The notes: generated from the sequence alone by a model not told the origin. A stretch of 32,917 nt of DNA from JBAXQQ01 sp037131695 (GCA_964638715.1 CAZWZF010000054.1:1-32917), one strand, 5' to 3'; shown: positions 17,003-25,700, counted from the first letter of the stretch. Made by a program: numbers and translations.

Positions 17003-18310
17003 TTATGTATGCGGCGAATCTATAAATTCGCTATCGCATGCCTTGTCAGGACACTCACCCGGGTGGTCAGGAGTTAATCCTTCTTTCAACCGCTTCAGCC
17101 TTTCCGGGTGTTCTAATAAGATGCCAATTGCTGTTACAAAATATATTACCGAACATGCCGGGTGAATATATTCAGGATTAATCCATGGGAAAAGCATGGG
17201 GTCTTTTGCCACCATAATTGGCAGAACCAGTTGTATTATAAACATAAACAGCAGGAATGAAACCTGCAGCAGGTTTATTCTCAACGCGGCAATCATGACG
17301 ATACCGAGGGTCGACTGGGCGGCGGTAATCATTATTTCATTCATTTGCACATGCGTCATCGGTATTGGGTGAGCGAAAGTGTTTGCGGAGAAAGCATAAA
17401 CAAATGGAATCATACCAACCAGCAATGTCCACTGGTTAAGGTTTGCCGATAATAAGCTGCCCAGTGCCACACCGGTGCGGTTGCGCAGGGTGAACATAAT
17501 TGCCACGGTAAATTCAGGAGCCTCTGACGCAATGGGAGCCAGCCATTGGATTAACAACTCACGTTTTACGTGAAGTATTTCACCTGTGGATATCAGGCTT
17601 TCAGCGAATTGTTCAGCGTTGGCAAAGATAGCAAAAGCGGCGACTAAAAATAATATTACTGTCCAGATTCTGCGTTTTAGAGTGGGCATGACCATCAGCA
17701 ATTCTGCTGGGCCGTCTACCTCGCATTCTTCACATTTTTTCTTTCCGGCAATTCGCACGTACCAACCATATATAATGAAAAATACTATGCCGTCGTACCA
17801 TTCCAGAGTGCCTTTGATAGCGACAAATATTGCATAAATAGTGGCAATCCCAAGAAATAAAATCTCTGTAAGCCGGTCGCGCTCTATCCAGACGATATCT
17901 TTGTTTTTTCGCCAGTGCATGAATATCAGGGTAAACCAGGCAAGTCCGATAATCAGCCGGTTAGCTCCGGTCATATTTGCGATTGCCAGTGATGCGTAAT
18001 GTCCGGGATCCTTGCCAGCCATGTACGTTACATACATGTCAACGGCATATTCCGGCAGCACCGCAATTAACGCGACAATCGCCAGTGCCAGCATTTGCGA
18101 GATATCTTCCTGTACCGCGTCACACGCCCAAAGCAGCAGGAATGATGCGCCAAGGACTGCCATACCGCTGAGGAAAGCCAATAAAGGCGCGGCAACTTGA
18201 ATTTCTGGTATGCCTAAAAAATGAAGGTGGCTTAATCTGATTAAAACGCCGGGTATGGTGATGAACCAGGCGAGAAACATGAGGAAGAGGTATTTTTTTT
18301 GATTTTTCAA
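17003..18310 (-). CDS. CaCA-family cation exchanger, probably Mn2+- or Ca2+-exporting
   Basis: The 435-residue membrane protein has about ten hydrophobic helices in two halves. The first alpha-repeat reads ALAIVALIAVLPEYAVD...SLAIANMTGANRLIIG and the second LAPIASEAPEFTVAI...GVALGSLLSANLNQWTLL, each with the acidic residue (LPEY, SEAPE) expected for cation/Ca2+ antiporters. A hydrophilic loop (~185-205) has a CEECE motif. The start is TTG at 18310, supported by CGGAG 7 nt upstream. The 5' leader carries a Mn2+-type riboswitch, so manganese export is the best physiological guess; sodium/calcium exchange is the family default. The C-terminal tail is Cys/Pro-rich and soluble. Confidence 0.88.
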   Translation of the reverse strand: MKNQKKYLFLMFLAWFITIPGVLIRLSHLHFLGIPEIQVAAPLLAFLSGMAVLGASFLLLWACDAVQEDISQMLALAIVALIAVLPEYAVDMYVTYMAGKDPGHYASLAIANMTGANRLIIGLAWFTLIFMHWRKNKDIVWIERDRLTEILFLGIATIYAIFVAIKGTLEWYDGIVFFIIYGWYVRIAGKKKCEECEVDGPAELLMVMPTLKRRIWTVILFLVAAFAIFANAEQFAESLISTGEILHVKRELLIQWLAPIASEAPEFTVAIMFTLRNRTGVALGSLLSANLNQWTLLVGMIPFVYAFSANTFAHPIPMTHVQMNEIMITAAQSTLGIVMIAALRINLLQVSFLLFMFIIQLVLPIMVAKDPMLFPWINPEYIHPACSVIYFVTAIGILLEHPERLKRLKEGLTPDHPGECPDKACDSEFIDSPHT

Positions 18311-18364
18311 TTAATTACTCCGGGTATAATGGCGACTATTTTAAGGCCGCACGAATTTACACAT

Positions 18365-18487
18365 CGCACGACCAAGAGTCTCACACCCAGATATGAATCG
18401 GTCGGACAGACCAGGGAATTACCCCGAGATTGTTGGCCTGCCGGAACGGCAACCGACGCCGTTCTGCTACTCCCCCTTGGCGGGTAC
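18365..18487 (-). promoter_or_regulatory. yybP-ykoY (Mn2+-sensing) riboswitch upstream of the exchanger
   Basis: On the minus strand the leader contains CCAAG-GGGGAGUAGC (18466-18480) at its 5' side and GAGAC-UCUUGG near its 3' side (about 18372-18382). CCAAG and CUUGG pair, bringing together the two conserved boxes of this class (GGGGAGUAGC and GAGACYUUG). In between, GAACGGC/GCCGUUC forms one hairpin and GGCAGGCC/GGUCUGUC (with GU pairs) another, followed by a CAUAUC stretch. The class binds Mn2+ and typically switches on metal-efflux genes. About 55 nt separate it from the TTG start; no clear terminator hairpin is seen, so translational control is more likely. Boundaries are approximate. 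Confidence 0.82.
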
Positions 18488-18493
18488 AGGTGA

Positions 18494-18522
18494 ATGATAG
18501 CAGATTTAGAAGATACAGGCAA
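18494..18522 (-). promoter_or_regulatory. Promoter of the riboswitch-exchanger transcript
   Basis: TTGCCT (18517-18522), a 17-nt spacer and TATCAT (18494-18499) on the minus strand place the transcription start at about 18487, right at the 5' edge of the aptamer. Confidence 0.7.
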
Positions 18523-18526
18523 GTTT

Positions 18527-18540
18527 GAATTGAGAATTGA
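18527..18540. repeat. Two tandem GAATTGA heptads abutting element B
   Basis: GAATTGA is repeated twice, ending immediately before the left terminus of element B. It has the same NAATTNN period-7 pattern as the repeats beside element A. Confidence 0.65.
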
Positions 18541-18541
18541 G

Positions 18542-18774
18542 GAGACTCTTGAAAAACTTATTTTATCAAATGTTTATGTTGCAGGTTTGTGGTAGGCGAA
18601 AACCATCCCGACCTTCGGCCACCCCTCCTTGGCAAGGAGGGGAGTTTAAAACAACAGTTTTGATTATTAAAGCAGCTTTTATTTTATCAAGTAACTATCA
18701 TAATTCCCCTCCTTGCCAAGGAGGGGGGGGTGGTTGGGTTGATTATATATTTAGTATGGTTTTGCAAGAGCCTC
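18542..18774. mobile_element. Element B: ~233-bp non-coding element with terminal and internal inverted repeats
   Basis: The left end AGACTCTTGAAAAACTTA (18543-18560) matches the complement of the right end AGGCTCTTGCAAAACCATA with a few changes and one gap. The right 16-mer (18758-18773) is identical to that of element A. Inside, a 21-bp GC-rich sequence at 18622-18642 is repeated as an exact inverted copy at 18706-18726, and each copy is itself a near-palindrome built on CTCCTTGGCAAGGAG. No ORF is credible. It probably moves with, or is folded by, the same machinery as element A. It lies directly upstream of the exchanger promoter. Confidence 0.62.
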
Positions 18775-18777
18775 TGA

Positions 18778-18798
18778 GAATTGTGAATTTTCAATTAG
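18778..18798. repeat. Heptads GAATTGT, GAATTTT, CAATTAG right of element B
   Basis: Three consecutive period-7 units of the NAATTNN type begin 4 nt after the right end of element B, the same offset as beside element A. They run up to the 3' end of the transglycosylase gene. Confidence 0.6.
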
Positions 18799-18803
18799 TC
18801 ATA

Positions 18804-19892
18804 TTACTTGCTTGCAATCTCATAAGTGGTTGACGGGTCATAACCTGCCAACGAGCAGAAGTTGCTCCAGACTTTGCGGGAATAGTTTTGGGTTTCTCGG
18901 TAGGGTGGAATGCCGTTGTATTTTCTTACTGCGCCAGGGCCGGCGTTATAGGCGGCGAGGGCGAGTGGGGTACAACCGAAGGCGTCTATCTGTTTGCGCA
19001 GGTAGCGCACGGAACCATCGATATTTTGTTCTATATCAAATGCATCTTTCACGCCAAGTCCTGCTGCTGTCCCGGGCATTAATTGTCCAAGTCCGCGGGC
19101 GCCGGAATGGCTTACCGCACGGGGATTAAAGCGGGATTCCTGAAGGATGAGGGCAAATACTAACCGCGGGTCTACATCGTAAGAGCGGCTTTTACTGATA
19201 ATATGCCCAGCGATGGTGTTTGCCATATCTTGCGATATCCGGCCATTCAGTTGACATATTCTTTCGCCATAAACTTGAGTTATGTTAATGTCATCGGTAT
19301 CGCCGTCTTCATAGCTGATTCTTTCTGGTGCAGGCTCATTATCTGTTTCTGGCGCAGTGGTAATATTTGTTGTATTGCCTGTTGCTGGTGCAGACGGAGT
19401 TACTGTTGTTTGCGGAGTTACTGCGGATTTCGGGATGTTGGCACTGGCTGCTATCCCAGTACCAACGGCAGCGGTCCAATTCATCACCTGCAGCATTGCG
19501 TCTTCTTTATCCGCAGATTGCTGTGGTGTTACAGAAAGGCATACCGGGGTGCCGGTGTTTTGCGGTAAATAGGCAATCATATTAAGTTTTTTGCCTACGC
19601 TGACGTCAGTATCTTTTTTCGCGTAATTTAAAATTATGGTCTGCTGGTCATCTATTTTGAATAAAATCCCGGTGATGCGGTCATTGCTGAATGTCCCAAT
19701 CACGGTTCCGCCGAACTCAAAAACCTTTCCCTGTTCATTCGACATTGTTTGCGCTACTTTTGTGCCGAGAGTTAAAGGGGTTACATATTGCAGGCTGCGG
19801 GCAAGTTGATATTCATTCAAATTAGCCGCAAAAGCAGTGCTGATACAAAGTGAAAACGCCGTTATTAATATAGTTCGCCAGGAAAAAATCAA
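18804..19892 (-). CDS. Secreted lytic transglycosylase (SLT family 1)
   Basis: The 362-residue protein has a signal peptide (cleavage near STAFA-AN), an N-terminal beta-rich region (~25-125), a Thr/Pro-rich linker (~150-200) and a C-terminal SLT domain (~215-345). The catalytic Glu is E252 in LILQESRFNPRAVS, followed by GARGLGQLMPGTA and AAYNAGPGAV, the classical SLT signatures. It cleaves peptidoglycan between MurNAc and GlcNAc. The start is TTG at 19892 with GGAG 7 nt upstream. The linker implies that the N-terminal region, not recognised by me, acts as a separate targeting domain. Confidence 0.92.
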   Translation of the reverse strand: MIFSWRTILITAFSLCISTAFAANLNEYQLARSLQYVTPLTLGTKVAQTMSNEQGKVFEFGGTVIGTFSNDRITGILFKIDDQQTIILNYAKKDTDVSVGKKLNMIAYLPQNTGTPVCLSVTPQQSADKEDAMLQVMNWTAAVGTGIAASANIPKSAVTPQTTVTPSAPATGNTTNITTAPETDNEPAPERISYEDGDTDDINITQVYGERICQLNGRISQDMANTIAGHIISKSRSYDVDPRLVFALILQESRFNPRAVSHSGARGLGQLMPGTAAGLGVKDAFDIEQNIDGSVRYLRKQIDAFGCTPLALAAYNAGPGAVRKYNGIPPYRETQNYSRKVWSNFCSLAGYDPSTTYEIASK

Positions 19893-20053
19893 TTAAAAAC
19901 TCCGCAATGAATTAATACCAGAGGGAATGATAGCACTGAATCGTCAATATGAAAAGATACCGGCGGCGGGAAAATGTGTAAAATATGACATTTTTTTTAA
20001 GATTACTCGTGAAATGCGCTATTATTAACCTGTAATTTTTTTCTTCATTACGG

Positions 20054-20059
20054 TATAAT
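20054..20059 (+). promoter_or_regulatory. Candidate -10 element for the amidohydrolase gene
   Basis: TATAAT lies ~43 nt before the ATG. The base pattern at -35 (TGTAAT) is poor. A leader hairpin GGTCAGAA/TTCTGGCC (about 20068-20086) follows it. Confidence 0.35.
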
Positions 20060-20102
20060 TGACCCCGGTCAGAAGATTTCTGGCCAGAAAGAGCTTGTTT
20101 TT

Positions 20103-20909
20103 ATGTTAATTGATGCGCATACCCACGCCTTTGCTGATAAGATAGCAGAAAAGGCGGTACTTCAACTGATAGATTATTATTCTATCCCTACCAGCCACGG
20201 AGGAACCATATCTGATTTAATGCATCAGGCGCAAATAGCCCGACTGGATGCCATGGTAATGCTGGTGGCGGCGACGAAGGCAGAACAGGTAAAACCGGCA
20301 AACGACTGGATGCTGTCGCGTCCCTGGGAAGCATTTGAAAACCATCCAATCATCATTCCATTCGGTTCTTATCACGTTGATGATGAATATTGGCAAACTG
20401 AAATTACCCGGTTGGGTGACGCAGGGATTAAAGGCATTAAAATTCACCCGGAGTTTCAGCAGATTGACCTTGCCGACCCGCGATTACTGCCATTTTGCGA
20501 GGAGATTCAAGGCAAGTTTATCCTGATGGTTCACGTTGGCGACCCGGTAGTGACTGCGGATAATTACAGCACCCCGGCAAAGGTTGCCCGCTTATTGGAA
20601 CTATTTCCAAATCTGACAATTATAGCCGCGCACTTGGGCGGGTATTGTTTTTGGGACGAAGCCCACGACTTGCTGGCGGGGAAAAATCTGTATCTTGATA
20701 CTTCCAGTGCGGCACAATATATTGACCCGGAATTAATGAGAAATATCATCAGGCGCCACGGGGTAGAAAATATTCTTTGCGGCAGCGACTACCCACTAAC
20801 CTCGCCAATCGAAGCGATAAATTCCATCATGGAGATATCCTGGCTCAGCGACGTGGAAAAAAGTATGATTACTGGCGAAAATGCCGCCAGACTGTTTGGT
20901 TTATTGTAG
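20103..20909 (+). CDS. Amidohydrolase family 2 (TIM-barrel metal hydrolase)
   Basis: The 268-residue protein shows the amidohydrolase-2 pattern: HTH at 6-8, IKIHPEF with H115, H144 (LMVHVGD), H177 (AAHLGGY) and D229 (CGSDYP). It has no signal peptide, so it is cytoplasmic. Members hydrolyse or decarboxylate small substrates such as carboxylic acids and lactones; the substrate here cannot be told. The Shine-Dalgarno is weak (AGAAAGAG ~9 nt upstream). It is a single gene whose 3' end faces the 42-bp repeat array. Confidence 0.88.
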   Translation: MLIDAHTHAFADKIAEKAVLQLIDYYSIPTSHGGTISDLMHQAQIARLDAMVMLVAATKAEQVKPANDWMLSRPWEAFENHPIIIPFGSYHVDDEYWQTEITRLGDAGIKGIKIHPEFQQIDLADPRLLPFCEEIQGKFILMVHVGDPVVTADNYSTPAKVARLLELFPNLTIIAAHLGGYCFWDEAHDLLAGKNLYLDTSSAAQYIDPELMRNIIRRHGVENILCGSDYPLTSPIEAINSIMEISWLSDVEKSMITGENAARLFGLL

Positions 20910-20934
20910 TTTGACGGAAAAATAATAGTGAATA

Positions 20935-21093
20935 GATGTTCACAGTTTGTATAATTTAGTATACATTGACGGTTTGAATGTATACAGTTTATGCCATTTA
21001 GTAGACATTGACTGTTTGAATGTATACAGTTTGTGCCATTTTGTATACATTCACAATTGCAATGTATACAGTTTGTACTGTTTTGTATACATT
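20935..21093. repeat. 42-bp-period array of palindromic sites GTATACATT-N9-AATGTATAC
   Basis: Left arms start at 20959, 21001, 21043 and 21085, exactly 42 bp apart. Right arms AATGTATAC end at 20985, 21027 and 21069. Arms within a dyad are separated by 9 bp; dyads by 15 bp of also-conserved sequence (AGTTTRTGCCATTT-like). The second left arm has one change (GTAGACATT), and the last unit lacks its right arm. A degenerate right arm plus conserved spacer precedes the first unit (20935-20958). Three units keep (C/G)A-rich dyad centres such as GACNGTTTG. It sits between two convergent genes. It could be a binding array for a dimeric protein; the function is unknown. Confidence 0.9.
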
Positions 21094-21156
21094 GGTGTAT
21101 AGTCAGTTAGCAATCAAATCCGAATAAAAAAAATCATGATTTATTGTTGATATAAC

Positions 21157-21254
21157 TTTAATGTGTCGCAGCTCTGCAGCTTTAACTATTTATATTTACC
21201 ACGATACTATTAATATAAAAATGATAATTAGCTACAGAGCAGCGACACATTAAA
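21157..21254. repeat. Long imperfect palindrome (25-bp arms, 48-nt AT-rich loop)
   Basis: The arm at 21157-21181 (TTTAATGTGTCGC, one base, GCTCTG...) matches the complement of 21230-21254 at 23 of 25 positions. The loop is AT-rich and can extend the stem (ATTTATATT with AATATAAAAAT). It lies 64 bp from the 42-bp array and 39 bp past the metallophosphoesterase stop. It may be a terminator for the convergent genes, a structured RNA, or part of the same locus as the array. Confidence 0.75.
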
Positions 21255-21292
21255 TTTGTCCAATTTATTTGGGTTAGGAAGTTCACAAACCT

Positions 21293-22057
21293 TTAATTTA
21301 TCGGCAGTTGTTCGCGGCTGACACATTTCCCTTTATCATCAATCTTCCAATATAAAAATCCAGTCGGGTCTACCGAGAAGTTTTTGGTGGTTGATACGCA
21401 GGTGACCAGCAATGTGCCTTTATAATCATTAACGATGCTGGAATGGGTGTGTCCGGTCAAGTATGCGGTAACGTGGTATTTTTCCAGTAAATCTAAAATT
21501 TTCGTTCGGTATAAAAGAGGTGTGTTATTGCCGTTTTTCTCGTCAAATGTTTTCAGGTATAGCGGGTGGTGGGCGGCAATGATGATAGGTTTGTTTTTCT
21601 TGGTAACTTCTTCTAAAGTTTTCTCCAGCCAGGCTATCTGCACGTCGGCACCTTCACCACCGGTAAGCCAGCGGTTGCTGTTGGTCATTATCAATATACA
21701 GTCCGGCATTTCGCTGTAACGGTACTCTTCTCCGACAATCTTCTTAAATTCTGCTGATTTCCAGTCGTCATGATTACCGGCGATGGCAAATTCAGGCACG
21801 GTGAAAAGTTTCAGCGATTTCTCTAAATCCAATGCGTGTTCAGGCGTCCAGTTATTTATCATATCACCGCAAATAACAGCAAATTCCGGCTTCAATGCAT
21901 TTGTTTTTTCGATGGCGGTATTAAATAGCGTTATGTCAGCCTGGTATCCCTTTTCCCCGATGCCAAATTGCGGGTCGCTGATTTGGACAAATGTAAATTC
22001 CGCCGCATTAGCGCAGAGTGAGATGAATAAAAATAGCAGTATTGATTTTAAACGCAT
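21293..22057 (-). CDS. Secreted calcineurin-like metallophosphoesterase
   Basis: The 254-residue protein has a signal peptide (cleavage near CANA-AE) and the dimetal phosphoesterase motifs in order: DPQFG (28-32; the usual DxH is DxQ here), GDMINN (64-69), GNHDD (94-98), AAHHPLY (~160) and GHTHS (~200). The DxQ form is known from the CPPED1/purple-acid-phosphatase-like branch. It hydrolyses phosphomono- or diesters outside the cytoplasm; the substrate is unknown. AGAGGA lies 5 nt before the ATG. It is divergent from mscL. Confidence 0.9.
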   Translation of the reverse strand: MRLKSILLFLFISLCANAAEFTFVQISDPQFGIGEKGYQADITLFNTAIEKTNALKPEFAVICGDMINNWTPEHALDLEKSLKLFTVPEFAIAGNHDDWKSAEFKKIVGEEYRYSEMPDCILIMTNSNRWLTGGEGADVQIAWLEKTLEEVTKKNKPIIIAAHHPLYLKTFDEKNGNNTPLLYRTKILDLLEKYHVTAYLTGHTHSSIVNDYKGTLLVTCVSTTKNFSVDPTGFLYWKIDDKGKCVSREQLPIN

Positions 22058-22151
22058 GATGATCCTCTTTGTATCAGCAATGATAGCAAATGCAATGGTG
22101 ATTTACAATGTAATTTATGCGGAATCATTATACTCAAAAGTAAAAATACTG

Positions 22152-22160
22152 TGATATAAT
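22152..22160 (+). promoter_or_regulatory. Extended -10 promoter of mscL
   Basis: TGATATAAT (TGn plus consensus TATAAT at 22155-22160) lies 26 nt before the ATG. No -35 is recognisable, as expected for extended -10 promoters. The leader would be only ~20 nt, starting just before the GGGGGAG ribosome-binding site. Confidence 0.6.
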
Positions 22161-22186
22161 AAATGTCACAAAAGGGGGAGTAATAG

Positions 22187-22633
22187 ATGTTGAAAGAATT
22201 TAAAGAGTTTATCATGCGCGGCAATGTAGTCGACCTGGCGATTGGTATAATTATTGGTGGCGCTTTTGGCAAAATCGTCAGTTCATTGGTGAATGATGTA
22301 TTAATGCCGCCTTTGGGCATGGTGCTTGGAAAGTTGGATTTTTCCAACTTGTTTATCAGTTTGAATGGCGTAATTTATCCATCTCTGAAAGCAGCAAAGG
22401 ATGCCGGTGCGGCAACATTGAATTACGGCATGTTCATCAATACTATTGTTGATTTCCTTATTGTTGCACTTGCAATCTTCATGTTAATTAAACAGATTAA
22501 CAAGATGAAAAGAAGTGAAGAACCAGTGCCAGCAGAACCAACAACAAAGGAATGCCCTTTCTGCGTTTCAAATATTGCGCTGAAGGCAACCCGTTGTCCC
22601 AACTGCACATCAGAACTGCCGGAAAATAATTAA
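22187..22633 (+). CDS. mscL: Large-conductance mechanosensitive channel MscL with C-terminal zinc ribbon
   Basis: The 148-residue protein has the MscL N-terminus (FKEFIMRGNVVDLAIGIIIG), pore helix TM1 (~15-42), a periplasmic loop and TM2 (~80-103). The channel opens under membrane tension during osmotic downshock. After the basic KQINKMKRSEE segment it carries an added zinc-ribbon-like tail with CPFC (123-126) and CPNC (137-140), an extension also seen in some other bacterial MscL. GGGGGAG lies 6 nt before the ATG. Confidence 0.94.
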   Translation: MLKEFKEFIMRGNVVDLAIGIIIGGAFGKIVSSLVNDVLMPPLGMVLGKLDFSNLFISLNGVIYPSLKAAKDAGAATLNYGMFINTIVDFLIVALAIFMLIKQINKMKRSEEPVPAEPTTKECPFCVSNIALKATRCPNCTSELPENN

Positions 22634-22638
22634 TAATG

Positions 22639-22702
22639 AAAAATTAAAAATTAAAAATTGAAGAAAAAGTTCTCAATCAACAATTTTTAATTCTTAATTT
22701 TC
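22639..22702. terminator. AT-rich hairpin between convergent mscL and GH38 genes
   Basis: Three tandem AAAAATT heptads (22639-22659) pair with a complementary arm at 22681-22702 (20 of 22 bases) around a 20-nt loop. It offers A/T tracts in both directions and could act as a weak bidirectional terminator. The period-7 AATT pattern links it to the heptads near elements A and B. Confidence 0.55.
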
Positions 22703-22718
22703 AATTTTTAATTCAAGT

Positions 22719-25700
22719 TTACGCTTTCAGCCAGTTCGTTGCTACCAGCAAAGTCTTCACTTCGAATGGATGGAATGCGGTGGTGATTACGCCGTTGCTG
22801 AGTAATACAGCGTTGCCGGTTGGGCGTTCCAGAAAGTTTACTTCTTCTGCGCTGCCTGCGCCTGCGCCGATGCTGATTTTGGCTTTAACATCCGCGTCGC
22901 TGGCATTGAAAAATCTTATGGCAATTTTGTCGGAATATTCGGCATTGCGAACTGATGTGCAGATTACCGCGTCGGTGCCTTCAATGACAAGGTTCGCCTT
23001 TGCTGCCAGGTTTATTTCTGATGATACCGCAACATTCGGGCGGTTGTATGCCATCCCCTGGCGAACCAGTTCGCTGTTGCTGATAACTGCACCGTGTGGC
23101 GCAAACGCGAATTTTATGGTGTGGCTGCCATTGTCTGGTTCGGGGTCGGGGTTGTATGGATTGCGCAGCAATGATAACCGTGCCCGTCCACCCAGCGCGT
23201 CTACGCCATATTTTGAATCATTGAAGATAGTATAGCCAAAGTTATCGCCGGATATATCAAGGAACTTCTGGGTTACCTGTTCTGTTCCGTCTGCCCGGCG
23301 TTCCGGCAGGAAGAATGGCCCTTCAAAGCGTGCTCTGGCTGCCTTCACCGTGGTTCCGAATGAGACCTTCAAATGCGGCACGCCAACCTCCTGGCAGCCT
23401 TGTTCGCGCCAGTCGATGTTGGCAATGAAATCTACCCGTTGGAAATCGTTGTAATAAATAACATCTTCGCAAATAGTAGATGCCCGGAAACTGTGTTTTA
23501 CGTTGAATCGTGCAAATACCGGTCCTGCTTCAACCTGGGTGACTGTTGCGCCGCGCAGCAGGTTTTCTTCTTTTCTGATGTCGTTAATCAGCCAGGCAGA
23601 CATCGGGTTATGCGACTCGTCGATTATCTGGAAAACGTTCAACGCCAGGTCGCGACGGGTGCACGGCACATGGGTCAGGGTTTTGTCGACACCGTAAGCG
23701 ACATATTCGACAGCTAATTTCTTGTCAAAATATGAACCGATAACGCCGGATTCTTTATGCAGATAAGAAGTTGCGGTATTAGTTTTGATGATGAAGTTGC
23801 TGTTATCTTCTTTCACTGCCACTGCTGCAAACTCAGCACCTGCCGGCAATGCGTTGAGGACGCTGTAGCTTTTCACTGATAACGCCGGGACATCAACAGC
23901 GATGAAGACGAACTTGTCATCCATCGCTTGTACCGGAATGATGTTGCCATCCGCGTCTTTCAAGGCGATGGTATTGGCGGGTAAAGTTGCCACTACCGGT
24001 TCGGTGCGGGTAAAGCCCAGCGGGTTCAGTAGTGTCAATACATCGCCATCTGCTGTCGGGGTAACTAACGCGTTTAGCGATTCGTTGATGGCTGCGCTTG
24101 CCGCGCCGATGGCTTCTTCCGCGCGCTGGTGCGCATTGATATAGCTGTCGTGAACCGCGGCACCGTCAAAGATGTCATGGAAATGGTTGAACAGCATTTT
24201 TTGCCATGCAATCTTTAATGATTCATTGCAATTTACGCCGGCTAACGCGGTGATCGATTCGGCGGTAAGCAGAGCGGTTTCGCAATAGCGGTTGTAGCGT
24301 TTTATTGACGCGTGGGTGGTGAAACAACCTTCAAACAGACTGTATGTTTCACCTTTATTCGTCAAAATATGTTCTGATTCGTTAACCAGAATTTCTTTAG
24401 TAATGTTATTGATGGTATCGTATTTGAATTTTGGAATAATCGGTTTATTGCGGTATGCTTCCAATGACTTCATGCTGTGGCGCGGCAAACCGCCTCCATG
24501 GTCGCCCAGACCCCAGATATGCAGGATATTCTTGAAACCATGTTTCATGTAATTCAGGATATTCCCTGTCACCGCGTTTGGATTCAGGTTGCTTCCATAG
24601 GCTTCTGACAATGCGGTTATCGGGGTTCCATCCACGCCGACCCAGGTTCGTACCGGCCAGTTGTTTTCCCAGTTCCGGTCGCTGCCGGGGTTGCAGCGCC
24701 AATGAAAGTAGATATCCATGCCGCCAAGTTTTACCAGTTGCGGCATATTGCCCGGGTGACCAAAGGTGTCGGGTGCCCAGAAAACATTCGCTTCCATCCC
24801 CAGGTTCTCTTTAGTCCATGCCTTTGCGTACAGCATGTGGCGGGCGATATCTTCGCCGTCTGCCATGTTCAGGTCGCCTTCAACCCAGGTACCGGCGACA
24901 CATTCCCAGCGACCGGCGTCAATATATTTTTTCAGCTTTGCGAATACTTCCGGGTCTTCCTTTTTCACCACGTCATAAAATGGCACCTGGCTGATGGTAA
25001 ATGTCAGGTCGCTGAAATCGTCCATCATGTCGGTGATAGCCTTGGCGTCGCGGCGCATGCAATGCACGGTGTCCGGCCATGTCCACATCCAGTCCATATC
25101 GATATGGGTGTGGCCGATGCAGTGAACGGTCATCTCTTTTGCCCGGGCAGAAAACGGCTGCAGGATATTCTCCATGGCGGTGAATGACGCCGTCAACTCG
25201 TCCCAGTTATTCTTTTCCAATGCGCTAAGATTTATTGCTTCGGCAGCTTTAACCGTCAACTGTTTTTCATCGTAATTCTTTGCTAATCCCCGGGCAATGC
25301 GCAATTGCAATGCGGCGGCGCCGACCTGTATAGCCATATCCTGGCAAACTTCCGAATGTATGCCAATCCCGCCCAGCGGGTTAAAGTCCGCCGGCAGTTC
25401 TGTCGGAATAAAATTAACCACCAGGCGATACTTTTTGCCCGGCTCGATTAATACTGGAAACGGGTCGGCGATAGGGCCGGTGGCATACCACGCATGCTCT
25501 TCTTTGAATACTTCAACGCCATCAACCCACAGTGTGAACGGACTCCAGCCATTTATAAAGAAACGGGCAACAGTGCCTTTCAGGCTAAACCCGCATTTTT
25601 CTTCAGGAAACACCAATTCAGCATAAAACCAGTTTTCATCGTTCTTTTTCATCAGCGACCTGACGTCGTGGCCGCAAATAGTCCAGTCATCTTGAATAAC

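Noticed and set aside
20935..21102. CRISPR array reading of the 42-bp repeats
   Set aside because: The would-be spacers are only 15 bp and are conserved between units, and no cas gene is present. The pattern is a tandem dyad array, not a CRISPR.
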